Positions 6,332 through 13,816 of a stretch of DNA of 21,297 nt are shown in pieces. The stretch lies in contig JBEVMS010000171.1 of assembly GCA_040508515.1 (NCBI GenBank), positions 1 to 21,297 of the forward strand, read 5' to 3'. This stretch comes from JBEVMS01 sp040508515 (GTDB taxonomy: Bacteria; Pseudomonadota; Gammaproteobacteria; Xanthomonadales; Rhodanobacteraceae). Position 1 is the stretch's first letter. Each line of letters opens with the position of its first letter. The notes beneath the pieces were generated by a model. The model saw only the letters and a list, made by a program, of their open reading frames with translations. It was not told the origin of the DNA and did not search any database. Both the position numbers and the translations under genes were made by a program.

Positions 6332-7585
6332 ATGAGCGTGCATCGTCCCTTTGAGCTGGCTGCCGAAGCGCTGGCTGAGCGCTTCGCCTACGTGCGTGAT
6401 CGCACGCTGGCGCTGTGTCGCGGACTCAGCGCTGAAGACATGATGGTGCAGTCGATGCCGGACGCCAGCCCGACTAAATGGCATCTGGCGCACACCAGTT
6501 GGTTCTTCGAGCAATTCGTGCTGGGCCGCGAGCCGGGTTATCGGTCACCGCAGCCGCAATGGAGCTACCTGTTCAACTCCTACTACGAAGCGGTCGGTCC
6601 ACGGCATGAGCGCCCACGGCGCGGGCTGCTATCGCGCCCTTCGCTGGAAGAGGTGTTGGACTACCGTCAGCACGTTGATCGGCACGTGCGCGAACTGCTG
6701 CGCGGTATCGGTGATGACCAGCGTCATCATTTGGTTGAACTGGGGCTCCAGCACGAGCAGCAGCATCAAGAGCTTTTGCTGACTGACATCAAGCACGCGC
6801 TGTGGTCCAACCCGATGCGTCCGGCCTTGCTGCCCGCGCCTGGCCCGGCGCTGGCGGAGTTGTCGGCGCCGCTGCGTTTTATCGCCGGTCGCGAGGGCAT
6901 CGTTGAGTTGGGACACGCCGCCGAAGGTTTTGCTTTCGATAACGAAACGCCGCGTCATCGCACCTTGCTGCAACCGCATGCGATCGCCAACCGCCCCGTG
7001 ACCAACGCCGAGTACGCGGCCTTCATCCATGACGGCGGTTATCGCGAAGCCTCGCTATGGCTTTCCGAGGGGTGGGCCACGGTGCAGCAGCAAGGCTGGC
7101 AGCGGCCGCTGTATTGGGAAGCGGATCTGCTGAGCGAATTCACCCTCTACGGCGTGCGCGCCATCGACCCGCAGGCCAGCGTTTGCCACCTGAGCTTCTT
7201 CGAGGCGGATGCCTTCGCCCGCTGGGCCGGTGCGCGCTTGCCGACCGAGGCGGAGTGGGAATCGCTGGCCGCCACCCAGCCGATCGCCGGCAATCTGCAA
7301 GACAGCCTGCGACTGCATCCGGGCGTAGCCAGCGGCGAGGGCGTGCAGCAGCTTTATGGCGACGTCTGGGAATGGACCGCCTCGCCTTATGTCAGCTATC
7401 CAGGTTTTCGTCCACTGCCGGGCGCATTGGGCGAATACAACGGTAAATTCATGAGTGGCCAATGGGTATTGCGAGGCGGTTCGTGCGCCACGCCGCGCGA
7501 CCATCTGCGCGCCAGCTACCGCAATTTCTTTCCACCCTATGCGCGCTGGCAGTTTGCGGGCATCCGACTGGGGCAGGACCGATGA
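6332..7585 (+). CDS. egtB: Ergothioneine biosynthesis sulfoxide synthase EgtB
   Basis: A 417-residue non-haem iron enzyme that joins hercynine to a thiol donor (gamma-glutamylcysteine or cysteine) with O2, forming the sulfoxide precursor of ergothioneine. The N-terminal DinB-like helical domain carries the iron-binding histidines: KWHLAHTSWFFE (49-60, ligand probably His54) and HEQQHQE (141-147, His141 and His145, the HX3HXE signature). The C-terminal FGE-sulfatase/C-type-lectin domain has the family blocks RPVTNAEYAAFI (221-232), RLPTEAEWE (302-310), LYGDVWEWTASPY (341-353), LRGGSC (380-385) and RNFFPPYARWQFAGIRL (397-413). ATG 6332 was chosen because the upstream in-frame GTG at 6179 adds 51 residues unlike the family. 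Its stop overlaps the egtD start (ATGA at 7582-7585). Confidence 0.94.
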   Translation: MSVHRPFELAAEALAERFAYVRDRTLALCRGLSAEDMMVQSMPDASPTKWHLAHTSWFFEQFVLGREPGYRSPQPQWSYLFNSYYEAVGPRHERPRRGLLSRPSLEEVLDYRQHVDRHVRELLRGIGDDQRHHLVELGLQHEQQHQELLLTDIKHALWSNPMRPALLPAPGPALAELSAPLRFIAGREGIVELGHAAEGFAFDNETPRHRTLLQPHAIANRPVTNAEYAAFIHDGGYREASLWLSEGWATVQQQGWQRPLYWEADLLSEFTLYGVRAIDPQASVCHLSFFEADAFARWAGARLPTEAEWESLAATQPIAGNLQDSLRLHPGVASGEGVQQLYGDVWEWTASPYVSYPGFRPLPGALGEYNGKFMSGQWVLRGGSCATPRDHLRASYRNFFPPYARWQFAGIRLGQDR

Positions 7586-8568
7586 GTGCACACGCCTACC
7601 ATCTGCGTATCGAGGACCGACGCCCACCGGCCGAGGACATCCTGGACGTGGTTCGCCGCGGTTTGCGGACTTCGCCCAAACGCTTGCCCTCATGGCTGTT
7701 CTACGACGAGCGCGGCTCGGCCTTGTTCGAACGCATTTGCGAGCAGCCGGAGTATTACCTGACCCGCGCCGAGTGCGCGCTGATGGCGTGCCACGGTGTC
7801 TCGATCGCCGAGGCCTTGGGCGCGGACGTGCGGCTGGTTGAATACGGCAGTGGCAGCGCGCGCAAGACCGATATCTTGTTGCAGCAGCTAACCTCGCCGG
7901 TGGCTTACGTGCCGGTGGAAATTTCACCCGAGCCACTGAGCGCCAGCGTGCAGCGTCTGGCCGCGCGCTATCCGCAGGTGCCGATGCAACCGTTGTGCGC
8001 AGACTTCACCCGACCGCTGCGATTACCGATTCCCCCGCGTGCCGCGCGGCGCACGGTGCTGTATTTCCCCGGCTCCACCATCGGTAATTTCGAATCGCGC
8101 GAGGCGGTCAAGCTGCTGCGTAAGATGGGCAACGAGATGGGCGAGAACGGCGGCATCCTGGTCGGCGTGGATCTGAAAAAAGACGTGGCGCGCATGGAGG
8201 CGGCCTATAACGATGCTGCCGGCGTCACCGCTGAATTCACCCTCAACATGCTGGCCCGGCTCAACCGCGAACTGGGCTGCGATTTCGACCTGCAGCGGTT
8301 TCGCCATCGCGCGCACTACAACGTGTTGGCGGGGCGGATCGAAACCAGCATCGTCAGCCTGGCTTTGCAAACAGTGAGCCTGGGTCGCGATACGGTGACT
8401 TTCCAGGCCGACGAAGCCATGCAGGTGGAATACAGTTGCAAATACGCGTTGGCGGATTTCGCCGGGCTGGCCCATCAGGCCGGGTTGGACGTGCAGCGCG
8501 TGTGGACCGATCCGGACGGCCTTTTCAGTCTGCAACTCCTGGTGCGCAGCGCTACCAGCGCGCACTGA
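7582..8568 (+). CDS. egtD: L-histidine N-alpha-methyltransferase EgtD
   Basis: A 328-residue SAM-dependent enzyme, close to the length of mycobacterial EgtD (about 321), that trimethylates the alpha-amino group of histidine to give hercynine, the first step of ergothioneine synthesis. Family features: FYDERGSALFERI (40-52), PEYYLTRAE (56-64), SAM loop VEYGSGSARKT (86-96), VPVEIS (110-115), the FPGSTIGNF block (162-170) with Asn169, AAYND (207-211), and VEYSCKY near the C-terminus (282-288). Glu283 and Ser285 fit the histidine-binding Glu and Ser of M. smegmatis EgtD. The start ATG 7582 overlaps the egtB stop by four bases, so the pair is translationally coupled. EgtB acts on the product of EgtD, which confirms the assignment. 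No egtA, egtC or egtE gene is in the window. Confidence 0.95.
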   Translation: MSAHAYHLRIEDRRPPAEDILDVVRRGLRTSPKRLPSWLFYDERGSALFERICEQPEYYLTRAECALMACHGVSIAEALGADVRLVEYGSGSARKTDILLQQLTSPVAYVPVEISPEPLSASVQRLAARYPQVPMQPLCADFTRPLRLPIPPRAARRTVLYFPGSTIGNFESREAVKLLRKMGNEMGENGGILVGVDLKKDVARMEAAYNDAAGVTAEFTLNMLARLNRELGCDFDLQRFRHRAHYNVLAGRIETSIVSLALQTVSLGRDTVTFQADEAMQVEYSCKYALADFAGLAHQAGLDVQRVWTDPDGLFSLQLLVRSATSAH

Positions 8569-8715
8569 TCGCGCTCTTTTGCGGGGCCGGCGGCTTGCCC
8601 TGGCGTCGTGCTAGGGCGACATTTCTCGACCTTGCGCCTATCCTTGTCTTGGATGCCTTGCAGCGCCAACGCGTGTGCCAGGCGTCCGCTACGACTTGTC
8701 TTCGAAGGAAACTCC

Positions 8716-9384
8716 ATGCGTCTGGCTGTTGGTACCGAATTGCACGCGCAAGCGCTTTTATTCGACATGGACGGCACCCTGATCGATTCGCGCCTGATGG
8801 TGGAGCGGCTTTGGAAAAGCTGGTGCGAGGCGCACGCGGTGGATTTCGATTATGTGTTGCCGCGCTTGCATGGCGTGCGCCTGGCCGAATCGGTGCGCCA
8901 GTTCACGCCGGCGGGCTACGACGTCGAGCAGGAAATTCGCAGCATGTACGACATCGAGCTGCGCAGCACCGACGGTATCGTGCCGATCCGGGGCGCGCGT
9001 GAGCTGCTGGCGACATTGCCGGCCGAGCGTTGGACCATCGTCACCTCGGCCGATCACGAATTGGCACGTGCACGGCTGGCGGTGACCGGCATCGCGCCAC
9101 CGCCAAAGATGGTGGGCGGCGACGATGTGGTCAACGGCAAGCCCGATCCGGAGTGCTACGTGGAAGGCGCCCGCCGTATGGGCTACGCGCCGGCGCAAAC
9201 GCTGGTGTTCGAAGATGCGCGCGCTGGCATCGTGGCTGGTCAGGCGGCAGGTGCGCGGGTGATCGGCTTGGCCACGGGGCATCCTGGGGAAATTCCCGAC
9301 GGCGTCGAATGGCTGCCGGATCTGTCGGCGCTGCGCTTTGTCGATTGCGGACCCGACGGCGTACGCTTGCGCGTGGTGGCGTGA
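8716..9384 (+). CDS. HAD-superfamily phosphatase (beta-phosphoglucomutase/GPP-like)
   Basis: A 222-residue HAD subfamily IA hydrolase with all four motifs: FDMDGT (16-21, nucleophile Asp17, acid Asp19), TS at 110-111, Lys142 in VNGKPDP (139-145), and VFEDA (164-168, Glu166-Asp167). The cap domain between motifs I and II is helical, of the small C1 type. The architecture matches small sugar-phosphate or polyol-phosphate phosphatases (YfbT/HxpA, GPP/DOG-type), but the substrate cannot be read from the sequence. ATG 8716 has an excellent AAGGA ribosome-binding site seven bases upstream; a longer frame from 8608 lacks one and extends beyond the family start. It is separated from egtD by 147 bases with no terminator seen, and precedes the reductase gene by only 16 bases. 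Confidence 0.9.
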   Translation: MRLAVGTELHAQALLFDMDGTLIDSRLMVERLWKSWCEAHAVDFDYVLPRLHGVRLAESVRQFTPAGYDVEQEIRSMYDIELRSTDGIVPIRGARELLATLPAERWTIVTSADHELARARLAVTGIAPPPKMVGGDDVVNGKPDPECYVEGARRMGYAPAQTLVFEDARAGIVAGQAAGARVIGLATGHPGEIPDGVEWLPDLSALRFVDCGPDGVRLRVVA

Positions 9385-9400
9385 CCTAAGGAATTTGAAG

Positions 9401-10339
9401 ATGCGTATCTTGGTGTTGGGCGCTGGTGGCACCGGCGGCTATTTCGGCGGACGATTGGCGCAGGCCGGACTCGATGTGACGTTTCTGGTGCGCACGGCGC
9501 GTGCCGCTCAGCTCGATGCCGATGGCTTGCTGATCCGCAGCCCGCTAGGCGATGCGCAATTGCCGGTGCGTCATCTCATCGCCGAGCAGTTGAGTACGAC
9601 GACGCAAGCGACGCCGTTCGATGTGGTGCTGCTGAGTTGCAAGGCCTACGATCTGGATAGCTCGATCGAGGCGATCGCACCGGCCATGGGGCCGCACACC
9701 GCACTGCTACCGATTTTGAATGGACTGCGCCATTACGAGGTGCTGGACCAGCACTTCGGGAGCGAGCGCGTCCTGGGCGGCTTGTGCTTTATCAGCGCCA
9801 CCAAAAATGCCAGAGGCGAGCTGCTGCATCTGGGCAAGGCCGCGTCGATCACGTTTGGCGAGCGCACGGGCGAGCCGAATAGCGCGCGCACGCTGGCATT
9901 GGCGGCGGCGTTTGCGCGGGCCGGGGTGGAGTACAAACACTCGGCGCTGATTCCGCAGGATCTGTGGATCAAGTACAGCTTTTTAGCCACGTTGGCCGCT
10001 GCCACCTGCCTCATGCGTGCCAGCGTCGGGGTGATTGTAGCCAGCGAGGGTGGCCAGGATTTCATCGAGCGGCTCTACGCCGAATGCGTAGCGGTGGCGG
10101 CAGCCGAAGGCTGGGCCGTGCCTGCGGCGGCGCAAGCGCAGGCACGGCAGGCGCTGACCCAGGCCGGTTCGCCGGTTACCGCCTCAATGCTGCGGGATCT
10201 TGAATCCGGCCAGCAGATCGAAGGCGAGCATGTGGTCGGCAATATGCTTCAGCGCGCCCGCGAGGCGGGTCTGGACACGCCGTTGCTGGCCCTTTGCTGG
10301 TGTCATCTCCAGGCGTACGAGGCTCGGCGAGAAAGTTGA
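9401..10339 (+). CDS. Ketopantoate reductase family oxidoreductase (PanE/ApbA-like)
   Basis: A 312-residue protein of the ketopantoate reductase family, which reduces 2-dehydropantoate to pantoate with NADPH in pantothenate synthesis. The N-terminal Rossmann loop is LVLGAGGTGGYFGGRLA (4-20). SCKAYDL (79-85) and LLPILNGLRH (102-111, Asn107) follow. The C-terminal domain has the catalytic Lys191 in QDLWIKY (186-192) and SMLRDLESGQQIEGE (262-276) with Ser262 and Glu274. The Asn that follows the catalytic Lys in E. coli PanE (Lys176, Asn180) is Leu195 here. This is typical of a large paralogous subfamily often called PanE whose true substrate is unproven, so no gene symbol is given. ATG 9401 has AAGGA upstream; the longer frame from 9338 overlaps the HAD gene. 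Probably co-transcribed with the HAD gene. Confidence 0.88.
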   Translation: MRILVLGAGGTGGYFGGRLAQAGLDVTFLVRTARAAQLDADGLLIRSPLGDAQLPVRHLIAEQLSTTTQATPFDVVLLSCKAYDLDSSIEAIAPAMGPHTALLPILNGLRHYEVLDQHFGSERVLGGLCFISATKNARGELLHLGKAASITFGERTGEPNSARTLALAAAFARAGVEYKHSALIPQDLWIKYSFLATLAAATCLMRASVGVIVASEGGQDFIERLYAECVAVAAAEGWAVPAAAQAQARQALTQAGSPVTASMLRDLESGQQIEGEHVVGNMLQRAREAGLDTPLLALCWCHLQAYEARRES

Positions 10340-10367
10340 TTGAGGCTGTTATTTCCTGTCAGAAGGG

Positions 10368-10385
10368 ACATATAGACGTTTATAT
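10368..10385. promoter_or_regulatory. 18-bp near-palindrome CATATA-GACGTT-TATATG
   Basis: The 6-bp arms are perfect and the centre GACGTT is symmetric apart from its outer pair, so 16 of 18 bases obey dyad symmetry. It lies 28 bases after the reductase gene stop and about 300 bases before the secreted beta-helix gene. It shares CATATAGAC with the palindrome at 13193-13217 beyond the other end of that gene. Confidence 0.45.
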
Positions 10386-10519
10386 GGCTTTTCCAGTCAG
10401 CGTTTCATACGAAAGTGAAGTCGGGTCAGGTGTCATGGATGGATCGCGAGATGCCTTGGTGCGTGATGCGTCATCGGACATGCGTGATGATCCGGCGAGC
10501 GGTCACGGTGATCGGGGAG

Positions 10520-10535
10520 CGTTTCACGCGAAACG
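10520..10535. promoter_or_regulatory. Inverted repeat CGTTTC-ACGC-GAAACG
   Basis: Perfect 6-bp arms separated by four bases, about 150 bases upstream of the secreted protein start. The size and compactness suit a dimeric DNA-binding protein such as a LacI-type regulator of carbohydrate use, which would fit the downstream product. No regulator gene is nearby, so this is suggestive only. Confidence 0.35.
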
Positions 10536-10684
10536 GCGCTGCATTGAGATCGACCGCACAGTACGCCGGGCCGGCTGGCTTCGCTTGAGTATCTGAGCAG
10601 CAGTGCACGGTGCCGGGTCGATACCGCACCTAGACTTGCCCCCGATGTCGCTGTCAAGTGACGGCGATCTTAACGGGGGAAGTC

Positions 10685-13102
10685 ATGAAGAAATTACAGT
10701 CACGCGTACCCACGTTGCGTCGCATCGTCGCGCGTGGATTGCCGGTCAGGAAGGCGGTGCATAACGCGGCGCATGACACGTTTGCGGTGGATGCAGGGGT
10801 CTTTGCGGGAGCGGCCGAGAAGGAACTCGCCGGTGCGCTCGGTTTCAACCTGCCGCGTGTCCGGTTGGCTGTGGCGTTTTCACTTTGGCGTAGGCGCCAA
10901 CCGCTGTGGCGCCCGGCGCTTCTCACGTTGGGCCTGCTTGCCGCAGCAACTCATGCGTCGGCGCAGATCAACCAAGCGCCACCGCAGACAGCTATTGTCT
11001 CTGGCGCGGTTTACACGTTGACTTCCAAAACCAGTGGGCTGCTGCTCGACAATACTGGCAGCGCCGCGCCTGGTGCGCTGTGGCAATGGTCGTCCGGTGC
11101 CGGCAACACGAATCAGCAATGGCAAATCGTCAGTCAAGGCAATGGTCAGTACGCGTTGATATCGCTGAGTAGTGGTTTGGCATTGGACGATGGCGAGTCC
11201 AGTGACAATGGTGCCTTGGCCATGCAAACGCCTTTGACGGCCAATAATCCTGATCAGCTCTGGTCGCTAATAAGCGTGGGTGGCGGATACTACCAACTGG
11301 TCAATGCCGCTAGCGGTAAAGCGCTGGACAACAGCGGCGCGACCACGAATGGCGGTCCGGTGTGGCAATGGGATGCCGATACCAGCAACATCAACCAGAT
11401 GTGGTTGATAGGGCCCGTGCATATCGGCGCCACCACGCCGTTTACCTCGTACGAAGCGGAGAGCGGTACGCTCAGTGGCGGTGCGTCAGTGGTTGCATTG
11501 ACCGCGCCGCCGCAGACCAAGTTCTCCAGTCCCGAGTTGGAGGCATCTGGGCATGCTTACGTCCATCTGGGCGCAACCGGTCAGGAAGTGAGCTGGATAA
11601 ACACCACCGGTCATGCGGTCAATGCGATCAATGTGCGTTATTCGATACCCGATGCACCGGGCGGCGGTGGCATCACCTCAACCCTCGACCTGTATGTCGA
11701 TGGTGTATTCCGGCAGGCCATTGCGGTCAACTCCAAGCAAACCTGGATCTACGAATCTGACGCCAGCTACGATGGCATGAATCAAGATCCCAGTGCTGGC
11801 ATACCGCATGTGTTCTGGGATGAATCGCATGCCTTCATCAGCGGCGAGGCAGTCGCGCCGGGCAGTACGATTAGCTTGGTCAAGGATGCGGCGAATACGG
11901 CGCCTTACTACAATGTGGACGTGGTGGATATCGAAGCCCCGCCCGCGCCGTTGACGCAGCCAGCCAACTCGCTTTCGATCGTGAGCTACGGCGCCGTGCC
12001 CAACGATATTCATACCGACAGCACCGCGGCGATTCAAAACTGTATCAATGATGCGCAATCACGCGGCATGAGCGTGTGGATTCCGCAGGGTACTTTCTAT
12101 CTCAATACCCCGGCTGGGCTTAGTGCGACAGGCATAACCATCCAGGGAGCCGGCATGTGGTACAGCACGGTGTACTACAACCCACCTTTGCCGGCGCCTC
12201 AAACCAACAATGTGTTCGCCCCGCTGTCGGTGGTCATGCGTGATTTTGCCATCGACGGTAACGCGATAAGTGGCTGGCCTGGCGATGGCAACGCTGGGGC
12301 AATCAACATCAAGGGTGAAGGCTGGGTCATCGATAGTTTGTGGATTCAGCACGAGGGCGCAGGCATCTGGGCTGAGGGCACCAACGGTATCGTCGAGAAC
12401 AGTCGGATCAATAACACGTGGGCTGATGGGATCAATCTCAACAACGGCAGCGGTGACCCCGGCAACGATCGTGGAATCAACCTGATCGCCCAGAACAACT
12501 TTATCCGTGGTTCTGGCGATGATGGTCTGGCGATCAACGACAACGGGCTTGCTCTGCAAATGAACAACACGGAGCTGCTCAACAACACCGTGGTGGCGCC
12601 GTGGTGGGCCAACGACATCGGCATTTATGGCGGCACTAACGATCTGGTGGCGAACAACCTGGTGACGGACTCGGTGAAGGAGTACGGCATCAGCATTGGT
12701 GTCTTTGGCAGCCAGGGTGGTCCGATTGGTTCGGCGGATGTCCAAGGCAACACGATTTTACGTGGCGGAAGCTTTGGCTATGGCAATCGCTATCCGTCGA
12801 TAGGCGTTGGCGTGACCAGCACGACCAGCAATGTTCAAAATGTCATCGTCCGCGGCAATACATCGGTGGGCGCCATGTTCGACGGTGTGGACATCGACAC
12901 GCAAGGTGGCGCTTTGGTTGAGAACACCATCGTCGACACGCCAGGACTCAACGGCTTTGTGGTTGAGCCGGGCGCGCAGGGCAGTGCCCTGCTGCTTTAC
13001 AACGCGTTGATTGGCCTCCCGTCCGGGCAGTCGGGTTTCCTCAATCAATCGTCCAGCTTTTCGATCAGCGGCACGGGTAATCTGGGCTTTAGCGTTCCCT
13101 AA
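10685..13102 (+). CDS. Secreted modular beta-helix protein: ricin-B lectin, CBM-like domain, GH87/pectate-lyase-type catalytic region
   Basis: An 805-residue protein with GGGGGAAG upstream of ATG 10685. Hydrophobic LWRPALLTLGLLAAATHASA (74-93) with cleavage before Gln94 marks export, but it is preceded by an unusually long 73-residue N-region. Residues about 97-245 form a ricin-B-type lectin with three Q-x-W repeats exactly 47 residues apart (QQW 144, QLW 191, QMW 238). Residues about 253-418 (starting TSYEAESGTLSGGASVV) look like a CBM6/CBM35 carbohydrate-binding domain. From about 428 a pectate-lyase-3/right-handed beta-helix follows (SIVSYGAVPNDIHTDSTAAI, IPQGTFYL), with Asn-rich turns. 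Asp581 in WADGIN and Asp612-Asp613 in GSGDDGLAI resemble the catalytic aspartates of GH87 alpha-1,3-glucanase/mycodextranase, with an eight-residue insertion between them. A polysaccharide-degrading role is inferred; the substrate is not established. Confidence 0.85.
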   Translation: MKKLQSRVPTLRRIVARGLPVRKAVHNAAHDTFAVDAGVFAGAAEKELAGALGFNLPRVRLAVAFSLWRRRQPLWRPALLTLGLLAAATHASAQINQAPPQTAIVSGAVYTLTSKTSGLLLDNTGSAAPGALWQWSSGAGNTNQQWQIVSQGNGQYALISLSSGLALDDGESSDNGALAMQTPLTANNPDQLWSLISVGGGYYQLVNAASGKALDNSGATTNGGPVWQWDADTSNINQMWLIGPVHIGATTPFTSYEAESGTLSGGASVVALTAPPQTKFSSPELEASGHAYVHLGATGQEVSWINTTGHAVNAINVRYSIPDAPGGGGITSTLDLYVDGVFRQAIAVNSKQTWIYESDASYDGMNQDPSAGIPHVFWDESHAFISGEAVAPGSTISLVKDAANTAPYYNVDVVDIEAPPAPLTQPANSLSIVSYGAVPNDIHTDSTAAIQNCINDAQSRGMSVWIPQGTFYLNTPAGLSATGITIQGAGMWYSTVYYNPPLPAPQTNNVFAPLSVVMRDFAIDGNAISGWPGDGNAGAINIKGEGWVIDSLWIQHEGAGIWAEGTNGIVENSRINNTWADGINLNNGSGDPGNDRGINLIAQNNFIRGSGDDGLAINDNGLALQMNNTELLNNTVVAPWWANDIGIYGGTNDLVANNLVTDSVKEYGISIGVFGSQGGPIGSADVQGNTILRGGSFGYGNRYPSIGVGVTSTTSNVQNVIVRGNTSVGAMFDGVDIDTQGGALVENTIVDTPGLNGFVVEPGAQGSALLLYNALIGLPSGQSGFLNQSSSFSISGTGNLGFSVP

Positions 13103-13114
13103 AGCGTTCGGTAA

Positions 13115-13149
13115 GCGCCATCTGATCGTCGGCGGCGATCAGATGGCGC
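13115..13149 (+). terminator. Long perfect hairpin after the beta-helix gene
   Basis: Arms GCGCCATCTGATCG (13115-13128) and CGATCAGATGGCGC (13136-13149) pair perfectly over 14 bp around a seven-base loop, starting 12 bases after the stop at 13102. No T-run follows (TCGCGTTTCGG), so it is either an atypical terminator or an mRNA 3'-end stabiliser. Confidence 0.65.
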
Positions 13150-13193
13150 GTCGCGTTTCGGAAGGTTCTTCAAGAAATTGATCTTTTGAATGC

Positions 13194-13217
13194 ATATAGA
13201 CATGTAGGCGTCTATAT
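13194..13217. promoter_or_regulatory. Inverted repeat ATATAGAC-N8-GTCTATAT
   Basis: Perfect 8-bp arms at 13194-13201 and 13210-13217 with an eight-base spacer (ATGTAGGC). With the preceding C it repeats the CATATAGAC half-site found at 10368. It lies in the 183-base gap between the beta-helix gene and the GNAT gene, downstream of both coding ends, so an operator role for either gene is not obvious. Confidence 0.45.
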
Positions 13218-13285
13218 AAAACCCATTCCTGGTTGTCGCCCAAGCCTTGTTATCGACCAGTCATTGTGCCAAGTTCTTGAGCCGC

Positions 13286-13807
13286 TCAGGAGTAACGGCT
13301 GCATCGATCGTGGATGAATAAGCGGCTGGCGCAGGCCTTGTCTCCCAGCACGATCATCTTCTCAAACCGGAAGCCTAGTTTCTCCAGCACGCGGATCGAG
13401 CTGCGATTGTCCGGCGCAGTGACGGCAAGCACACGGGCCAGGTCAAGCTGCTGGTAGGCGTGGCCTAATACGGCCGCCGCCGCTTCAGTGGCGTAGCCGC
13501 GCCCGCTGTGACGGGTCAGCAAGGCGTAGCCGAGATCCGGGTGATCGAGCGTGTCGCGCTGGATCAGTCCGCAGATGCCGATTGGCACGTTGTCGTGCTT
13601 GAGCCGCACCCGATAGAGGCCGAAACCATGCGCGGCATAGCTGGCTAGCGGGCCATCGCGCAAGTAGCCGACAGCATCCTCGTGATTGCGCACGTTCTTG
13701 TCGGCGATGTTGCGGATGAATGCCGGCTCGTTGAGCAATGCCAGGATGAGCGAGGCATCACCGGTATCCAGTTCGTGCAACTGCAATCGTTCGGTTTCGA
13801 GGATCAT
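13286..13807 (-). CDS. GNAT-family N-acetyltransferase (RimJ/RimL-like)
   Basis: A 173-residue acetyltransferase of the RimJ/RimL type. It begins MILETERLQLHELDTGDASL, the usual first-strand motif. The acetyl-CoA pyrophosphate loop is RHSGRGYATEA (99-109), and the C-terminal signature is NRSSIRVLEKLGFRFEK (134-150). Such enzymes transfer acetyl from acetyl-CoA to protein N-termini or to amines on small molecules; the acceptor is unknown here. The ATG at 13807 was chosen because the family starts here. An upstream ATG at 13873 would add 22 residues that include a hairpin-encoding, family-unlike stretch. Transcribed opposite to the beta-helix gene (convergent) and in the same direction as the protease gene upstream (13928-17170), 120 bases away. 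Confidence 0.88.
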   Translation of the reverse strand: MILETERLQLHELDTGDASLILALLNEPAFIRNIADKNVRNHEDAVGYLRDGPLASYAAHGFGLYRVRLKHDNVPIGICGLIQRDTLDHPDLGYALLTRHSGRGYATEAAAAVLGHAYQQLDLARVLAVTAPDNRSSIRVLEKLGFRFEKMIVLGDKACASRLFIHDRCSRYS

Positions 13808-13816
13808 CACGGGTGA

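Larger units (their letters stand above)
10340..10684. other. Intergenic leader region with palindromes upstream of the beta-helix gene
   Basis: No convincing gene in this 345-base gap; a 100-codon frame through it lacks domain character and codon bias. It contains CATATAGACGTTTATATG (10368-10385), CGTTTC-ACGC-GAAACG (10520-10535), a duplicated TGCGTGATG (about 10459-10467 and 10480-10488) and a stem CGCTGTCA-AG-TGACGGCG just before the start (about 10649-10666). These suggest a regulated promoter region for the large secreted protein. No consensus -10/-35 pair stands out. Confidence 0.5.

Noticed and set aside
10294..10596. A 100-codon frame in the gap before the beta-helix gene
   Set aside because: It starts inside the reductase gene in another frame, has no ribosome-binding site or domain, and runs through the palindromic regulatory DNA.
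12059..12745. A 228-codon minus-strand frame inside the beta-helix gene
   Set aside because: Val/Asp/Arg-rich translation with no motif. It reflects the repetitive Asn/Gly codons of the beta-helix on the other strand.
10340..13285. Insertion-sequence origin for the paired palindromes
   Set aside because: No transposase gene, no target-site duplication and different spacers in the two palindromes, so an IS call is not supported.
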